Shown here one piece after another: positions 1 to 8,984 of a stretch of DNA of 64,000 bases. The notes under the pieces are model-generated. The model was not told the origin of the DNA and ran no database searches. It saw only the letters and a list, made by a program, of their open reading frames with translations. Position 1 is the stretch's first letter; every line of letters begins with the position of its first letter. Location of the stretch: NCBI RefSeq assembly GCF_000412695.1, contig NC_021499.1:5022001-5086000 (forward strand), in the 5' to 3' direction. The stretch is from Pseudomonas resinovorans NBRC 106553 (GTDB lineage: Bacteria; Pseudomonadota; Gammaproteobacteria; Pseudomonadales; Pseudomonadaceae). Position numbers and translations under genes: made by a program.

Positions 1-1433
1 GCCAGGTTGTCCAGGGCGTTGATGGCGAAGCCGGCGTTGTCGGCCCAGGGCTGCGGCACGCGCTGGCCGAAGAAGTCCTGCACCTGCACCCACATGCGAT
101 CGCTGAGGAGATCGGTGTCGGCGACGGCGATCACGTTGATGTTGTCCGCCGCCTTCAGGCCGTCCTTCTGGCCCTCGATGCCCTCGGGGAAGGCCGTCTG
201 CGCCGGGCCGCTGATGCGCGCCGCCACGGTGTAGCGCTCGCCGGTGGGCTCGAGCTCACGGATCAGTTCCTCGGGGTCGGCGAGCATGGTGAAGCGCTGC
301 ACGTCGAAGGGCATCGAGTATTCGGAGCTCTGGATCAGCGGCAGGAAATGGGTCTTGGCGCCGTCCAGCGGCCGCAGGATACCGGCGGTGGCTACGGTGA
401 TGTTCTCCAGGCCGGCGGTGCTCACGTCGCTCTGGTCGAGACTATGGCTGGGCAGGTTGAGCCAGGCGGCGTGGCGCGCCGGCGGCTTGTCCTGGCCCAT
501 GCTCACCGACATGGCGTTGGCGCCGTCACCGAGTATCTTGCCCGGCAGCATCTGCACGCCCCAGGCCTTGAACAGAGCATCCAGGCTCGAGCCCCGTTCG
601 CCCCCCGGCTCGCCCGGCATTTCCATGCCGCTGTCGGCTTCGCTCAGGGGGTCGACGAAGACCAGCAGCTTGCCGCCGCGCAGTACGAACTGGTCGATGG
701 CGTACTGGGTCTGCTGCGGCAGGTCTTTCGGATGCACCAGCAGCAACACCGAGACCTTCTCGAGGATCTGGTCGATGTCGCTCTTGAGGCTCTCGATCTG
801 GAACAGCTGGCGGATTTCCTCCATCACCATCCAGGGTGCGGTGGGCTGGCGGGTCGCCATGTCGAAGCCACCGTTGAGCTGCAGCCCGGACATCACACCC
901 ACCACCGGGCGCTCCGGCTTGGCCAGGCTCTGCACCAGGCGGCTGATCTCGTACTCGAGGAATTCCTCCTGGTCCAGGGGGAAGAACGGAATGATCTGGG
1001 TGTGATCGACGCTGTTGGTCCCGGCCAGGCCGAAGTAGACCTGGTCGCCGCCCTGCTGCAGCGGCACCGCCTGCAGGCCGAATTCCGCCGCCTTGTCCTC
1101 GTCCTCGGAGAAGGGCTCGGGGTCGACTACGTGGAGCTTTATCTTGCCGTCAGCGGCGCGCTCGTAGGCCTTGAGCATTTCTTCCACGCGCCGCGCGTAG
1201 TTGCGCAGGCCCATCAGGTCCTTGGCGCTCTTGTCGGAGTAGAAGAAGTACAGGTTGATCGGCTCGTCGATCTCGCCAAGGATTTTCCGGGTCCCGTCGG
1301 AGATGGTGTAGAGCTTCTGCTCGGTGAGGTCGACCCGCGCATTGGTCAGGGTCAGCCCGGAGAGCATGTTGAATGCCAGGAAGGCCAGGGCGATCAGCAG
1401 CAGCCCGGCACCGGAATACAGTGTTCTTTTCAT
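1..1433 (-). CDS. GldG-like ABC transporter auxiliary protein (partial, C-terminus outside window)
   Basis: The reading frame opens at ATG 1433 and is still open at base 1, so about 477 residues are visible and the C-terminus is missing. Residues 1-30 form an N-terminal membrane anchor (MKRTLYSGAGLLLIALAFLA). A long soluble region follows, resembling the GldG / ABC_transp_aux family, with the early segment LTEQKLYTISDGT typical of it. The ABC permease stops two bases upstream and is preceded by an ATPase, so the three are one exporter operon. GldFG proteins are known from Bacteroidetes gliding motility, but pseudomonads do not glide this way and the substrate is unknown. The family call is good; the function is not established. 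Confidence 0.85.
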   Translation of the reverse strand, partial: MKRTLYSGAGLLLIALAFLAFNMLSGLTLTNARVDLTEQKLYTISDGTRKILGEIDEPINLYFFYSDKSAKDLMGLRNYARRVEEMLKAYERAADGKIKLHVVDPEPFSEDEDKAAEFGLQAVPLQQGGDQVYFGLAGTNSVDHTQIIPFFPLDQEEFLEYEISRLVQSLAKPERPVVGVMSGLQLNGGFDMATRQPTAPWMVMEEIRQLFQIESLKSDIDQILEKVSVLLLVHPKDLPQQTQYAIDQFVLRGGKLLVFVDPLSEADSGMEMPGEPGGERGSSLDALFKAWGVQMLPGKILGDGANAMSVSMGQDKPPARHAAWLNLPSHSLDQSDVSTAGLENITVATAGILRPLDGAKTHFLPLIQSSEYSMPFDVQRFTMLADPEELIRELEPTGERYTVAARISGPAQTAFPEGIEGQKDGLKAADNINVIAVADTDLLSDRMWVQVQDFFGQRVPQPWADNAGFAINALDNL

Positions 1434-1435
1434 GT

Positions 1436-2170
1436 TCAGTCGGCCTTCTTCAGGTCCACCACCACAGCAGTGGCGGCCAGCCAGGCGGCGATCAGGGTGA
1501 CGAAGTAAAGCAGGTCACGCAGGTCGATCACGCCTTTGCTGATGGCATCGAAACGGGTCAGGAAGCTCAAGGACGCCACGGCGTCCAGCAACCACTGCGG
1601 CGCCCAGCCACTGAAGGCGTCGAGCACCAGGGGGAAGCCGCTGACGATAAACAGGAAGCACACGCTGACGGCGAGGATGAAGGCGATCACCTGGTTCTTC
1701 GCCAGCGCCGACATGCACGAGCCGATGGCGAGGAAGGCACCTGCCAACAGCCAGGAGCCGATGTAGCCGGTGATGATGGCGCCGTTGTCCGGCTCCCCCA
1801 GGTAGTTGACGGTCAGCACCATGGGGAAGGTCAGCAGCAGCGCCAGGCCGGCGAAGGCCCAGGCGGCGAGGAACTTGCCGGTGACCGCCTCGAAGCGGGT
1901 GATCGGCAGGGTCATCAGCAACTCGATGGAGCCGGACTTGCGCTCCTCGGCCCAGAGCCGCATGGCGATGGCCGGCACCAGGAACAGGTAGAGCCAGGGG
2001 TGGAAATTGAAGAAGGCCACCAGGCTCGCCTGGCCGCTTTCGTAGAAACCGCCCAGGTAGAAGGTGAACACCCCGGACAGCACCAGGAAGATCACGATGA
2101 ACACATAGGCCAGCGGGGTGGCGAAGTAGCTCGCCAGCTCGCGTTTGAAAATCACCGGCAGTTGTCTCAT
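1436..2170 (-). CDS. ABC-2 type permease (GldF-like)
   Basis: A 244-residue integral membrane protein with about six hydrophobic segments, near residues 20-42, 58-72, 100-125, 135-155, 160-185 and 222-240. The layout fits the ABC-2 permeases that pair with GldG-like proteins. The motif RLWAEERKSGSIELLMTLP, after the second membrane segment, is the usual coupling region of this family. Its ATG overlaps the stop of the ATPase gene by four bases (ATGA), and its own stop lies two bases before the GldG-like gene, so translation of the three is probably coupled. It presumably forms the membrane channel with the ATPase. No substrate can be deduced. Confidence 0.9.
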   Translation of the reverse strand: MRQLPVIFKRELASYFATPLAYVFIVIFLVLSGVFTFYLGGFYESGQASLVAFFNFHPWLYLFLVPAIAMRLWAEERKSGSIELLMTLPITRFEAVTGKFLAAWAFAGLALLLTFPMVLTVNYLGEPDNGAIITGYIGSWLLAGAFLAIGSCMSALAKNQVIAFILAVSVCFLFIVSGFPLVLDAFSGWAPQWLLDAVASLSFLTRFDAISKGVIDLRDLLYFVTLIAAWLAATAVVVDLKKAD

Positions 2171-3090
2171 GCCGCTTCTCCCCGCGTCAGTCGGCGGAAC
2201 ACTTCATCGAGACGACCGCGCTCCACGTCCAGCTCCTTCACTTTCCAGCCACGCTGGTGAATCAGTTGGTTCACCTGCGGGAAGATCACCTCGCCCGGCT
2301 TGGCGAGGATGGTCAGACTGCCCTGCACGGCGTTTTCCTCGAGACCGGCGACGCCCGGCAGCAGCGCCAGGGCCAGCATGTCCAGCGGCCCATCGGCCAC
2401 CAGGGTCACCGCCTGGTGATAGCGCGAGCGGCTTTCCAGCTCGAACGGCGTACCGTCGGCCACCACCTTGCCGGAGGCGATCACCAGCGCGCGGGTGCAC
2501 ACCGCGGTGACCTCTTCGAGGATGTGGGTGGAAATGATCACGATCTTGTCCTCGGCGAGGCTCCGGATCAGTTGGCGCACCTGGTGCTTCTGGTTCGGAT
2601 CGAGGCCATCGGTGGGTTCGTCGAGGATCAGCGCGCGGGGATCGTGGAGAATCGCCTGGGCCAGGCCCACGCGGCGCTTGAAGCCCTTGGAGAGGGTATC
2701 GATGGTTTGCCCGAGGACGTTTTCCAGCTCGACCTGAGCGGCCGCACGGGCCACCCGTTCCTTCTTCGCCGCGCCGCGGAAGCCGCGGACTTCGGCGATG
2801 AACTCGAGGAAGCCGCGCACCGTCATGTCGCCATAGCAGGGCGCGCCTTCGGGCAGGTAGCCGATTTCCCGCTGGGCCTTGAGGGTCTGGCTCTGGATAT
2901 CGAAGCCGAAGATGCTGGCGCTACCTGAGGTCGGCGCCAGGAAGCCGGTGAGCATCTTCATGGTGGTGGATTTGCCGGCGCCGTTGGGACCGAGGAAACC
3001 CAACACCTCCCCCGGTGCGACGCTGAAAGACAGGTTGTCCACGGCGGTATGCTGCGCAAAGCGCTTGGTCAGACTGGTTATCTCTATCAT
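2167..3090 (-). CDS. ABC transporter ATP-binding protein (GldA/CcmA type)
   Basis: A 307-residue ATPase starting MIEITSLTKRF at ATG 3090, chosen because a GAGAGG ribosome site lies just upstream and because an in-frame upstream ATG would add a non-homologous tail. The Walker A motif GPNGAGKST lies near residues 36-44. The signature region is LSKGFKRRVGLAQAI, with the C-loop in the degenerate form common to this subfamily, followed by Walker B LILDEPTDGLDPNQ and the switch histidine in IISTHILEEV. The C-terminal ~90 residues are the accessory domain of ABC-2 ATPases. It is first in a three-gene exporter operon transcribed divergently from plsB. Confidence 0.92.
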   Translation of the reverse strand: MIEITSLTKRFAQHTAVDNLSFSVAPGEVLGFLGPNGAGKSTTMKMLTGFLAPTSGSASIFGFDIQSQTLKAQREIGYLPEGAPCYGDMTVRGFLEFIAEVRGFRGAAKKERVARAAAQVELENVLGQTIDTLSKGFKRRVGLAQAILHDPRALILDEPTDGLDPNQKHQVRQLIRSLAEDKIVIISTHILEEVTAVCTRALVIASGKVVADGTPFELESRSRYHQAVTLVADGPLDMLALALLPGVAGLEENAVQGSLTILAKPGEVIFPQVNQLIHQRGWKVKELDVERGRLDEVFRRLTRGEAA

Positions 3091-3322
3091 GGCCTCTCGT
3101 CCCGAAGGGAGCAGCCCCTGGCCATGCCGGCCGCCGGGGCCCTGCAAAAAACGACGGCGGAATATAAGTAGTCGTCCAGCGGATTTGCAAGACGGCCACT
3201 TTGCTAGAAGTTGCAGGAAATATCCGTCGATCGCGACAGCCTAGGCCGTTTTTGCGACCCAGCAGCGAATACGGCAAACTAGCCGCCCCGAGCAATCGCT
3301 CGTTTCACAGCATTCCCGCCCC

Positions 3323-5821
3323 ATGACCCGCTCCCCCTTCCGCCGACTCGTCTTCGGCACCTTGCGCCGCCTGCTGTATCTCTGGGTGCGCTCGGAAACC
3401 ATCAACCAGTCCGCCTTCACCCTGAAGCTCGATCGCAGCAAACCGGTGTTCTACGTGCTGCAGCAGCCTTCGGCCAGCGACCTGGCGGTGGTGGACCGGG
3501 AGTGCACCAAGGCCGGCCTGCCGCGCCCGGTGCTGCCGGTGGCGGTGGGCGACCTGCTGGAGCCCGCCGCCTTCTTCTACCTGGCGCCGGAGCCCGGCTG
3601 GTTCGGCGGGCAGGACAAGCGTGGCGCCTCCCCTACCCTGGTACGGGTACTGGGCGCCCTCCAGCAGCACGCCGTGGACGACGCGCAGATCATTCCGGTG
3701 ACGGTGTTCTGGGGCCAGTCGCCGGACCGCGAGACCAGCCCCTGGAAGCTGCTCTTCGCCGATAGCTGGGCGGTGACCGGGCGCCTGCGCAAGCTGGTCA
3801 GCATCCTCATCCTCGGTCGCAAGACCCGCGTGCAGTTCTCCGCCCCCATCCACCTGCGCGAGCTGGTGGAGCAGGACAAGGGCCCGGAGCGCACCCTGCG
3901 CATGGTCAACCGCATCCTGCGGGTGCATTTCCGCAACCAGAAGACCGCCGTGATCGGCCCGGACCTCTCCCACCGCCGCAACCTGGTCAAGGGCCTGGTG
4001 CGCGGTCCGCAGGTGCGCCAGGCGATCGCCGACGAGGCCGAACGGGAAAAGATCAGCCAGGCCACCGCCGAAGCACAGGCGCTGAAGTACGGCAACGAGA
4101 TCGCCTCGGACTATGCCTACACCGCCATCCGCTTCCTCGAAGTGGTGCTGTCCTGGTTCTGGAACAAGCTCTACGAGGGGATCAAGGTCAACCACATCGA
4201 AGGTGTGCAGGAGATCGCCCAGGGCCATGAAGTCATCTATGTGCCCTGCCACCGCAGCCACATCGACTACCTGCTGCTGTCCTACCTGCTGTTCCGCAAT
4301 GGCCTGACGCCGCCGCACATCGCCGCCGGCATCAACCTCAACATGCCGGTGATCGGCGGCCTGCTGCGTCGCGGCGGCGCCTTCTTCATGCGCCGCACCT
4401 TCAAGGGCAACCCGCTGTACACCGCCGTGTTCAACGAGTACCTGCACACCCTGTTCAGCCGCGGCTTCCCGGTGGAGTACTTCGTCGAAGGCGGCCGCTC
4501 GCGCACCGGGCGCATGCTCCACCCCAAGACCGGCATGCTCGCCATCACCCTGCGCAGCTTCCTGCGCTCCTCGCGCCTGCCCATCGTCTTCGTCCCGGTG
4601 TACATCGGCTACGAGCGGGTACTGGAAGGCCGCACCTACCTGGGCGAGCTGCGCGGCGCGAGCAAGAAGAAGGAATCCATCTTCGACCTGTTCAAGGTCA
4701 TCGGCGCCCTCAAGCAGCGTTTCGGCAGCGTGGCGGTGAACTTCGGCGAGCCCATCCGCCTGGCCGAGTTCCTCGACCAGCAGCAGCCCGACTGGCGTAG
4801 CCAGGAGCTGGGCCCGCAGTACCGCCCGGCCTGGCTCAACGACACCACCAACCAGTTGGCCGTGCGTATCGCCCGCCACCTCAACGACGCGGCGGCGATC
4901 AACCCGGTCAACCTGGTGGCCCTGGCGCTGCTCTCCACCAGCCGCCTGGCCCTGGACGAACGCGCCCTGACCCGCGTGCTCGACCTCTACCTGGCCCTGC
5001 TGCGCGCGGTGCCCTACTCGCCCCACGCCACCCTGCCCGAAGGCGACGGCCAGGCGCTGATCCAGTACGTGCAGAGCATGAACCTGCTGGCCGAGCAGAA
5101 AGACGCCCTGGGCAAGATCCTCTACCTGGACGAGCAGAACGCCGTCCTGATGACCTACTACCGCAACAACGTGCTCCACGTGTTCGCCCTGCCGGCCCTG
5201 CTGGCCTGCTTCTTCCAGAGCAGCGCGCGGATGAGCCGCGAGCAGATCCTGCGCTACACCCGCGCGCTCTACCCCTACCTGCAGGCGGAGCTGTTCATCC
5301 GCTGGGACGCCAGCGAACTGGAGGGTGTGGTGGACCAGTGGCTGGCGGCCTTCGTCGAGCAGGGCCTGCTGAAGGTGGAAGGCGACGTCTACGTGCGTCC
5401 GGCACCCAGTTCGCGGCAGTTCGTCCTGCTGACCCTGCTGGCGCGCGCCATCGTCCAGACCCTGCAGCGCTTCTACATGGCCATCGCCTTGCTGCTGAAC
5501 GCCGGGCAGAACCAGCTCAGCGCCGAGGAACTGGAAGACCTCTGCACCGTGATGGCCCAGCGCCTGTCGATCCTCCACGGCCTGAACGCCCCCGAGTTCT
5601 TCGACAAGACGCTGTTCCGCCACTTCATCCAGACCCTGCTGGACCAGCACGTACTGCGCCGCGACGAAGCCGGCAAGCTGGGCTATCACGAGTTGCTCGG
5701 CGAGTTGGCCGAAGGCGCCGCCAAGCGGGTGCTGCCGGCCGAAATCCGCCTGTCGATCCGCCAGGTGGCCCTCGATCGCCAAGCCGAGACGGAGCCGCAA
5801 GCCCCTGCGGAAGCCGGCTGA
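3323..5821 (+). CDS. plsB: glycerol-3-phosphate 1-O-acyltransferase PlsB
   Basis: This 832-residue membrane-associated enzyme acylates sn-glycerol-3-phosphate at position 1 using acyl-CoA or acyl-ACP, the first committed step of phospholipid synthesis. All four acyltransferase blocks are present: HRSHID at residues 310-315 (catalytic His310, Asp315), then [19 protein letters not shown] and VPVYIGYE. The length is typical of gammaproteobacterial PlsB (about 807 in E. coli). The start MTRSPFRRL has no strong ribosome site, but no better in-frame start is seen. It is divergent from the ABC exporter, an arrangement I recall from P. aeruginosa, and may share a promoter region with it. Confidence 0.97.
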   Translation: MTRSPFRRLVFGTLRRLLYLWVRSETINQSAFTLKLDRSKPVFYVLQQPSASDLAVVDRECTKAGLPRPVLPVAVGDLLEPAAFFYLAPEPGWFGGQDKRGASPTLVRVLGALQQHAVDDAQIIPVTVFWGQSPDRETSPWKLLFADSWAVTGRLRKLVSILILGRKTRVQFSAPIHLRELVEQDKGPERTLRMVNRILRVHFRNQKTAVIGPDLSHRRNLVKGLVRGPQVRQAIADEAEREKISQATAEAQALKYGNEIASDYAYTAIRFLEVVLSWFWNKLYEGIKVNHIEGVQEIAQGHEVIYVPCHRSHIDYLLLSYLLFRNGLTPPHIAAGINLNMPVIGGLLRRGGAFFMRRTFKGNPLYTAVFNEYLHTLFSRGFPVEYFVEGGRSRTGRMLHPKTGMLAITLRSFLRSSRLPIVFVPVYIGYERVLEGRTYLGELRGASKKKESIFDLFKVIGALKQRFGSVAVNFGEPIRLAEFLDQQQPDWRSQELGPQYRPAWLNDTTNQLAVRIARHLNDAAAINPVNLVALALLSTSRLALDERALTRVLDLYLALLRAVPYSPHATLPEGDGQALIQYVQSMNLLAEQKDALGKILYLDEQNAVLMTYYRNNVLHVFALPALLACFFQSSARMSREQILRYTRALYPYLQAELFIRWDASELEGVVDQWLAAFVEQGLLKVEGDVYVRPAPSSRQFVLLTLLARAIVQTLQRFYMAIALLLNAGQNQLSAEELEDLCTVMAQRLSILHGLNAPEFFDKTLFRHFIQTLLDQHVLRRDEAGKLGYHELLGELAEGAAKRVLPAEIRLSIRQVALDRQAETEPQAPAEAG

Positions 5822-5830
5822 ACCCACCGC

Positions 5831-5850
5831 GCCGGGCCTCCGGGCCCGGC
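5831..5850 (+). terminator. terminator-like hairpin after plsB
   Basis: A perfect 8-bp GC stem (GCCGGGCC / GGCCCGGC) with a 4-base loop, ten bases after the plsB stop. No T-tract follows, so intrinsic termination is uncertain. Confidence 0.4.
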
Positions 5851-5991
5851 AGCTGCCCTGCACGCTAAACCAGGCCAGTTCTCATGCAACTATGAGAATC
5901 TTCTGACAGGCGTGCTGAGAGTCCCCTCCGTACCATTCGATGTTGCGCTGTCCCGGACCGCACAACAGCCCCGAATACGGAAGAACCCTCC

Positions 5992-6258
5992 ATGCTGCTA
6001 AGAACCATCACCGTCGAGAACGACGCCCAGGAGCAGGTGAACGCCGCCATCCTGTGCACCTTCGCGATCCCCGAGATCGACCGCAACATCCTCGTCTACA
6101 CCCTCAACGAAGAGGGTCGCCACGGCACCGCCAAGATCTACGTGGCCAGCGCCGTGCCCCAGGACAACGGCTACCGCCTGGAAAACCTGGCGTCCGAGCA
6201 GGAGTGGCAGTGCGCGGTGCAGGTACTCAAGCAGATCACCAAGGGAGATGGGCAGTGA
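5992..6258 (+). CDS. conserved small hypothetical protein
   Basis: An 88-residue soluble protein (MLLRTITVENDAQEQ...) that I do not recognise as a named family. It looks like a compact mixed beta protein without signal peptide or membrane segment, with alternating hydrophobic stretches such as ILCTFAIPEI and RNILVYTL. Its TGA stop is overlapped by the GTG start of the next gene (GTGA, four bases), so the two are translationally coupled and may act together. From memory an equivalent hypothetical gene follows plsB in P. aeruginosa, which argues that it is real. No function is inferred. Confidence 0.75.
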   Translation: MLLRTITVENDAQEQVNAAILCTFAIPEIDRNILVYTLNEEGRHGTAKIYVASAVPQDNGYRLENLASEQEWQCAVQVLKQITKGDGQ

Positions 6259-7514
6259 GCGAATCCAACACCCCGGACTTCCACTTCGTCGACCTCAAGG
6301 GCGACATCACCGGCGACGGTCAGCAGCCCGCAGCCGCAGCCTCGCACCGCTGCCTGTCGGTCAACCGCAGCTCGGTGCACAAGCTGATCGCCACGCGCGG
6401 CCATGCCAACACCGGCGCCCCCCTTTCCGCCACCACACCCTCCCCGGTGGACGAACCCGCGGCGGCGCCCACCATCCCGCGCATCGACAGCCTCGCCCTG
6501 GGCGTGGACTACAGCCTGCCGACGCCGGTCGATTCCGCCGAGGTAGAGGCTTTCGCCGTCGCGCAGGGTGCCGATAGTGAGGAGCAGGCCGACGACGAAC
6601 CGATCGCCTTGCCGCCGCTGGCGGAAGTGCTGGAGGCACTGAACCTGCCGGATGCGATCGAGCATTCCGCAGTCGAGCCGGAGCCGGAGGCCACCCATGA
6701 GGTGGAAGCAGCCAGCGCAGCGGCGCCGCAGCCCGAGCAGCAAGCAGCCCCGGAACCGGAACCGGAGCCGGAGCCGGAGCCGGAGCCGGCAGAGGAGCTG
6801 GAACCCGAGCCGGAACTGGAAGCGGAGCCGGAGCCGATAGCAGCGAAACCTGAAGTGGAGCCAGCCACGATGGAAGAAAACCGCACGCAGCCTGCCGCCC
6901 TGCCCCAGGAACCCCTCCAGAGTTCGTCCAGCGCGCCCGCCCTCGGCAGCGACACCGACAACGTGCTCAGCGATGTGCAACACACCCTCGACTCCCTGGC
7001 CGACATGGCCAAGGGCCTGGCCCAGCAACGCCTGGACGCGATGAAGCAGCAGGAAGGGCTCGACCAGCGCAAGACGCAACTCCAGGAGAAGGAACGCATC
7101 CTCGCCGACAAGGAAGAACAGCTGCGCCTGCTGGAAGCCCGCCTGACCCACGAGGTCGCCAACCTGGAGCGCACCGCCGAGGACAACGCCCGCGCCCTGG
7201 CCGAACGCAGCGCGGCCCTCAAGGCCCTGGCCGAGAACGTCGAGGCCCGTGATCGCAGCACGGCCAAGCTCGGCGACACCCTGCGCCAGGAGAAGCAGCG
7301 CAATGACGAGCTGGGCGAAGCCCTGCGTCGGCGCGCCGACGCCCTCGACGAGCGCGAGGTGGCGCTGAATCGCCGGGACGACGAACTGGCCGAGAAGCTC
7401 AAGCAACTGATCGGCGCCAAGGACAGGTTCCGTGGCCTGGTGAAGACCTTCAACGAGACGGTGCAGTTCAACGACACCCTCAACGCCATCTCCAGCACCA
7501 CCCTGGACGACTGA
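6255..7514 (+). CDS. hypothetical protein with Glu-Pro repeat linker and C-terminal coiled coil
   Basis: A 419-residue protein. I place the start at GTG 6255, which overlaps the previous stop by four bases and has an AGGGAG site six bases upstream. The first ~160 residues are low-complexity with short conserved-looking patches (FHFVDLKGD, RCLSVNRSSVHKLIATRGH). Residues 167-194 are mostly Glu-Pro repeats, and residues ~235-405 are strongly heptad-like and charged (QEKERILADKEEQLRLLE), a long coiled coil. No signal peptide or membrane segment is seen. It could be a cytoplasmic scaffold, with the EP stretch as a rigid spacer. I do not recognise the family; the equivalent P. aeruginosa gene is, as I recall, hypothetical. 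Confidence 0.8.
   Translation: MSESNTPDFHFVDLKGDITGDGQQPAAAASHRCLSVNRSSVHKLIATRGHANTGAPLSATTPSPVDEPAAAPTIPRIDSLALGVDYSLPTPVDSAEVEAFAVAQGADSEEQADDEPIALPPLAEVLEALNLPDAIEHSAVEPEPEATHEVEAASAAAPQPEQQAAPEPEPEPEPEPEPAEELEPEPELEAEPEPIAAKPEVEPATMEENRTQPAALPQEPLQSSSSAPALGSDTDNVLSDVQHTLDSLADMAKGLAQQRLDAMKQQEGLDQRKTQLQEKERILADKEEQLRLLEARLTHEVANLERTAEDNARALAERSAALKALAENVEARDRSTAKLGDTLRQEKQRNDELGEALRRRADALDEREVALNRRDDELAEKLKQLIGAKDRFRGLVKTFNETVQFNDTLNAISSTTLDD
6750..6789 (+). repeat. hexanucleotide tandem repeat encoding Glu-Pro
   Basis: About six to seven direct copies of a 6-base unit (GAACCG or GAGCCG) lie inside the coiled-coil protein gene and encode its EPEPEP run. In-frame gain or loss of units would change linker length without breaking the gene. 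Confidence 0.8.
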
Positions 7515-7527
7515 CGTCACTCCCCCC

Positions 7528-7553
7528 ACATCGCCCCGGCCACGGGGCGATGT
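7528..7553 (+). terminator. terminator-like hairpin after the coiled-coil gene
   Basis: A perfect 11-bp stem (ACATCGCCCCG / CGGGGCGATGT) with loop gcca, starting 14 bases after the stop codon. There is no clear T-tract, so it may need Rho or act as an mRNA 3' end stabiliser. Confidence 0.5.
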
Positions 7554-7642
7554 GCGTCACCTGCCTTGACCTGGCGCCATGATTCATCGCACCAAGCCTT
7601 CTATAGTGGGTCCTATCCACTCCCACTGAAATCCAGGTACCG

Positions 7643-8041
7643 ATGAAAGCACTCCCCCTGATACTCGCCAGCGGCCTGTTGGCCGCCTGCGCCGGCCAGC
7701 CGACCGAACAAACCCACTATCTGGAAGGCGAGGTCTTCTACCTGCAACGCATGGCCCTGCCGCCCACAGCCACCCTCAGCGTCAGCCTGCAGGACGTTTC
7801 CCTGGCCGACGCCCCGGCCAAGGAGCTGGCACGCCAGGAGGGCCCGGTGAAGGGTCAGGTGCCGCTGAGCTTCCGTCTCGACTACGACCCGGCCAAGGTC
7901 CAGCCCAATCACCGCTATGCCGTGAGCGCGCGCATCGAGTCCGAAGGCCGCCTCATGTTCATCAGCACCGAGCACCACTCGGTTAAACTCGACGGCACCG
8001 ACCCGCGCCCCCTGCGCATCAAGGTCGACCCCGTCCGCTGA
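7643..8041 (+). CDS. YbaY/YscW-type lipoprotein
   Basis: A 132-residue putative lipoprotein. Its N-terminus MKALPLILASGLLAAC carries a lipobox (LAAC, Cys16), so it should be lipidated and anchored in the envelope. The mature part, with the segments LEGEVFYLQRMALPP, ATLSVSLQDVSLAD and YAVSARIE, matches the YbaY / type III secretion lipoprotein chaperone-like (YscW) fold, a small beta-sandwich. No secretion system genes are nearby, so the YscW name should not be read as function. The next gene also encodes an exported protein and lies 36 bases downstream, so the two may be cotranscribed. Confidence 0.82.
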   Translation: MKALPLILASGLLAACAGQPTEQTHYLEGEVFYLQRMALPPTATLSVSLQDVSLADAPAKELARQEGPVKGQVPLSFRLDYDPAKVQPNHRYAVSARIESEGRLMFISTEHHSVKLDGTDPRPLRIKVDPVR

Positions 8042-8077
8042 GCCGGACCGCCCCCAGACAGCCACAAGGATGCAGCC

Positions 8078-8755
8078 ATGATCCGCTTCGCCACCCTTTG
8101 CGCCGGCCTCGCCCTGTCCGCCAGCGCGTTCGCCCTGTCCCTGGCCGACCTCAGCCAGCAGGACGCCACCGGCGGCCTGAAGGATGCCCTGACCCAGGGC
8201 GCCAAGGTCGCCGTGCAGCAGTTGGGCAAACCGGGCGGCTTTGCCGACAACCCGGACATTCGCATCGAATTGCCCGGCAATCTCGGCAAGGCCGCCAAGA
8301 CCATGAAGATGATGGGCATGGGCGCCCAGGTGGAACAGCTCGAAGACACCATGAACAAGGCCGCCGAAGCCGCCATGCCCCAGGCCCAGGCACTGCTGGT
8401 GGATGCGGTGAAGAAGATGACCGTGCAGGACGCCAAGGGCATTCTCAGTGGCCCGGACGACGCCGCCACCCAGTACCTGAACAAGACCAGCCGCGACCAG
8501 CTGCGCGCCAAGTTCCTGCCCATCGTCAAGCAGGCCACCGACAAGGTCGGTCTTGCCCAGCAATACAACAGCTTCGCCGGCCAGGCCGCGAGCTTCGGCG
8601 TGGTGGACGCCAAGAGCGCGAACGTCGAGAGCTACGTGACCGAGCAGGCCCTGGACGGGCTGTTCAAGATGATCGCCGAGCAGGAAGCCGGCATCCGCCA
8701 GAACCCGGCAGGCGCCGCCACCAGCCTGGCGAAGAAGGTGTTCGGGGCGCTTTGA
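8078..8755 (+). CDS. DUF4197 periplasmic protein
   Basis: A 225-residue protein with a Sec signal peptide (MIRFATLCAGLALSASAFA, cleavage expected near residue 19). The body is almost entirely alpha-helical and matches DUF4197, with the features GLKDALTQGAKVAVQQLG near the mature N-terminus and AKGILSGPDDAATQYL in the middle. The role of the family is unknown. A clean intrinsic terminator follows the stop by 15 bases, so transcription from the YbaY-like gene upstream most likely ends here. Confidence 0.88.
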   Translation: MIRFATLCAGLALSASAFALSLADLSQQDATGGLKDALTQGAKVAVQQLGKPGGFADNPDIRIELPGNLGKAAKTMKMMGMGAQVEQLEDTMNKAAEAAMPQAQALLVDAVKKMTVQDAKGILSGPDDAATQYLNKTSRDQLRAKFLPIVKQATDKVGLAQQYNSFAGQAASFGVVDAKSANVESYVTEQALDGLFKMIAEQEAGIRQNPAGAATSLAKKVFGAL

Positions 8756-8770
8756 GCCTCGATGGATGTG

Positions 8771-8799
8771 AAAAGCCCGGCCTAGTGCCGGGCTTTTTT
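8771..8799 (+). terminator. intrinsic terminator of the DUF4197 gene
   Basis: An 11-bp stem (AAAAGCCCGGC / GCCGGGCTTTT) followed by a T-tract, 15 bases after the stop codon. This is a canonical Rho-independent terminator. Confidence 0.9.
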
Positions 8800-8849
8800 G
8801 TGGGCGGTTGAGGGGGGTGCCTCCGGCGGCTCTACTCGTTGCCGAGCAA

Positions 8850-8923
8850 CGTAGGATGGGTTGAGCTTGCGATACCCATCAGCTCTGCCCGCATGGGTAT
8901 CGCTCCGCTCAACCCATCCTACG
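8850..8923. repeat. palindromic intergenic repeat, GTAGGATGGGT family (copy 1)
   Basis: The ends are perfect inverted repeats (CGTAGGATGGGTTGAGC / GCTCAACCCATCCTACG), with inner arms GATACCCAT / ATGGGTATC. Related copies lie at 13820-13908 and, as a left half, near 57775-57825; a variant is at 23552-23638. From memory such repeats are common between genes in Pseudomonas genomes. Confidence 0.85.
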
Positions 8924-8984
8924 GTCTTGACAGCAAGCGCGAAGCCGTCCTGTTGCCGATACCGGCCTAAAGCGAAGCTGAGGA

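Noticed and set aside
3305..5863. An 852-codon open frame antisense to plsB, and similar long frames antisense to mexK (13800-17075), wspE (40165-42975) and cadA (28245-30929).
   Set aside because: They mirror real genes in GC-rich DNA, where antisense frames stay open by codon bias. Their products are Gly/Gln/His/Arg-rich without domains, and the sense frames have complete catalytic motifs.
6750..6830. The Glu-Pro-coding repeat as a CRISPR or mobile element.
   Set aside because: It is a 6-base in-frame tandem repeat without spacers, lying inside an open coding frame.
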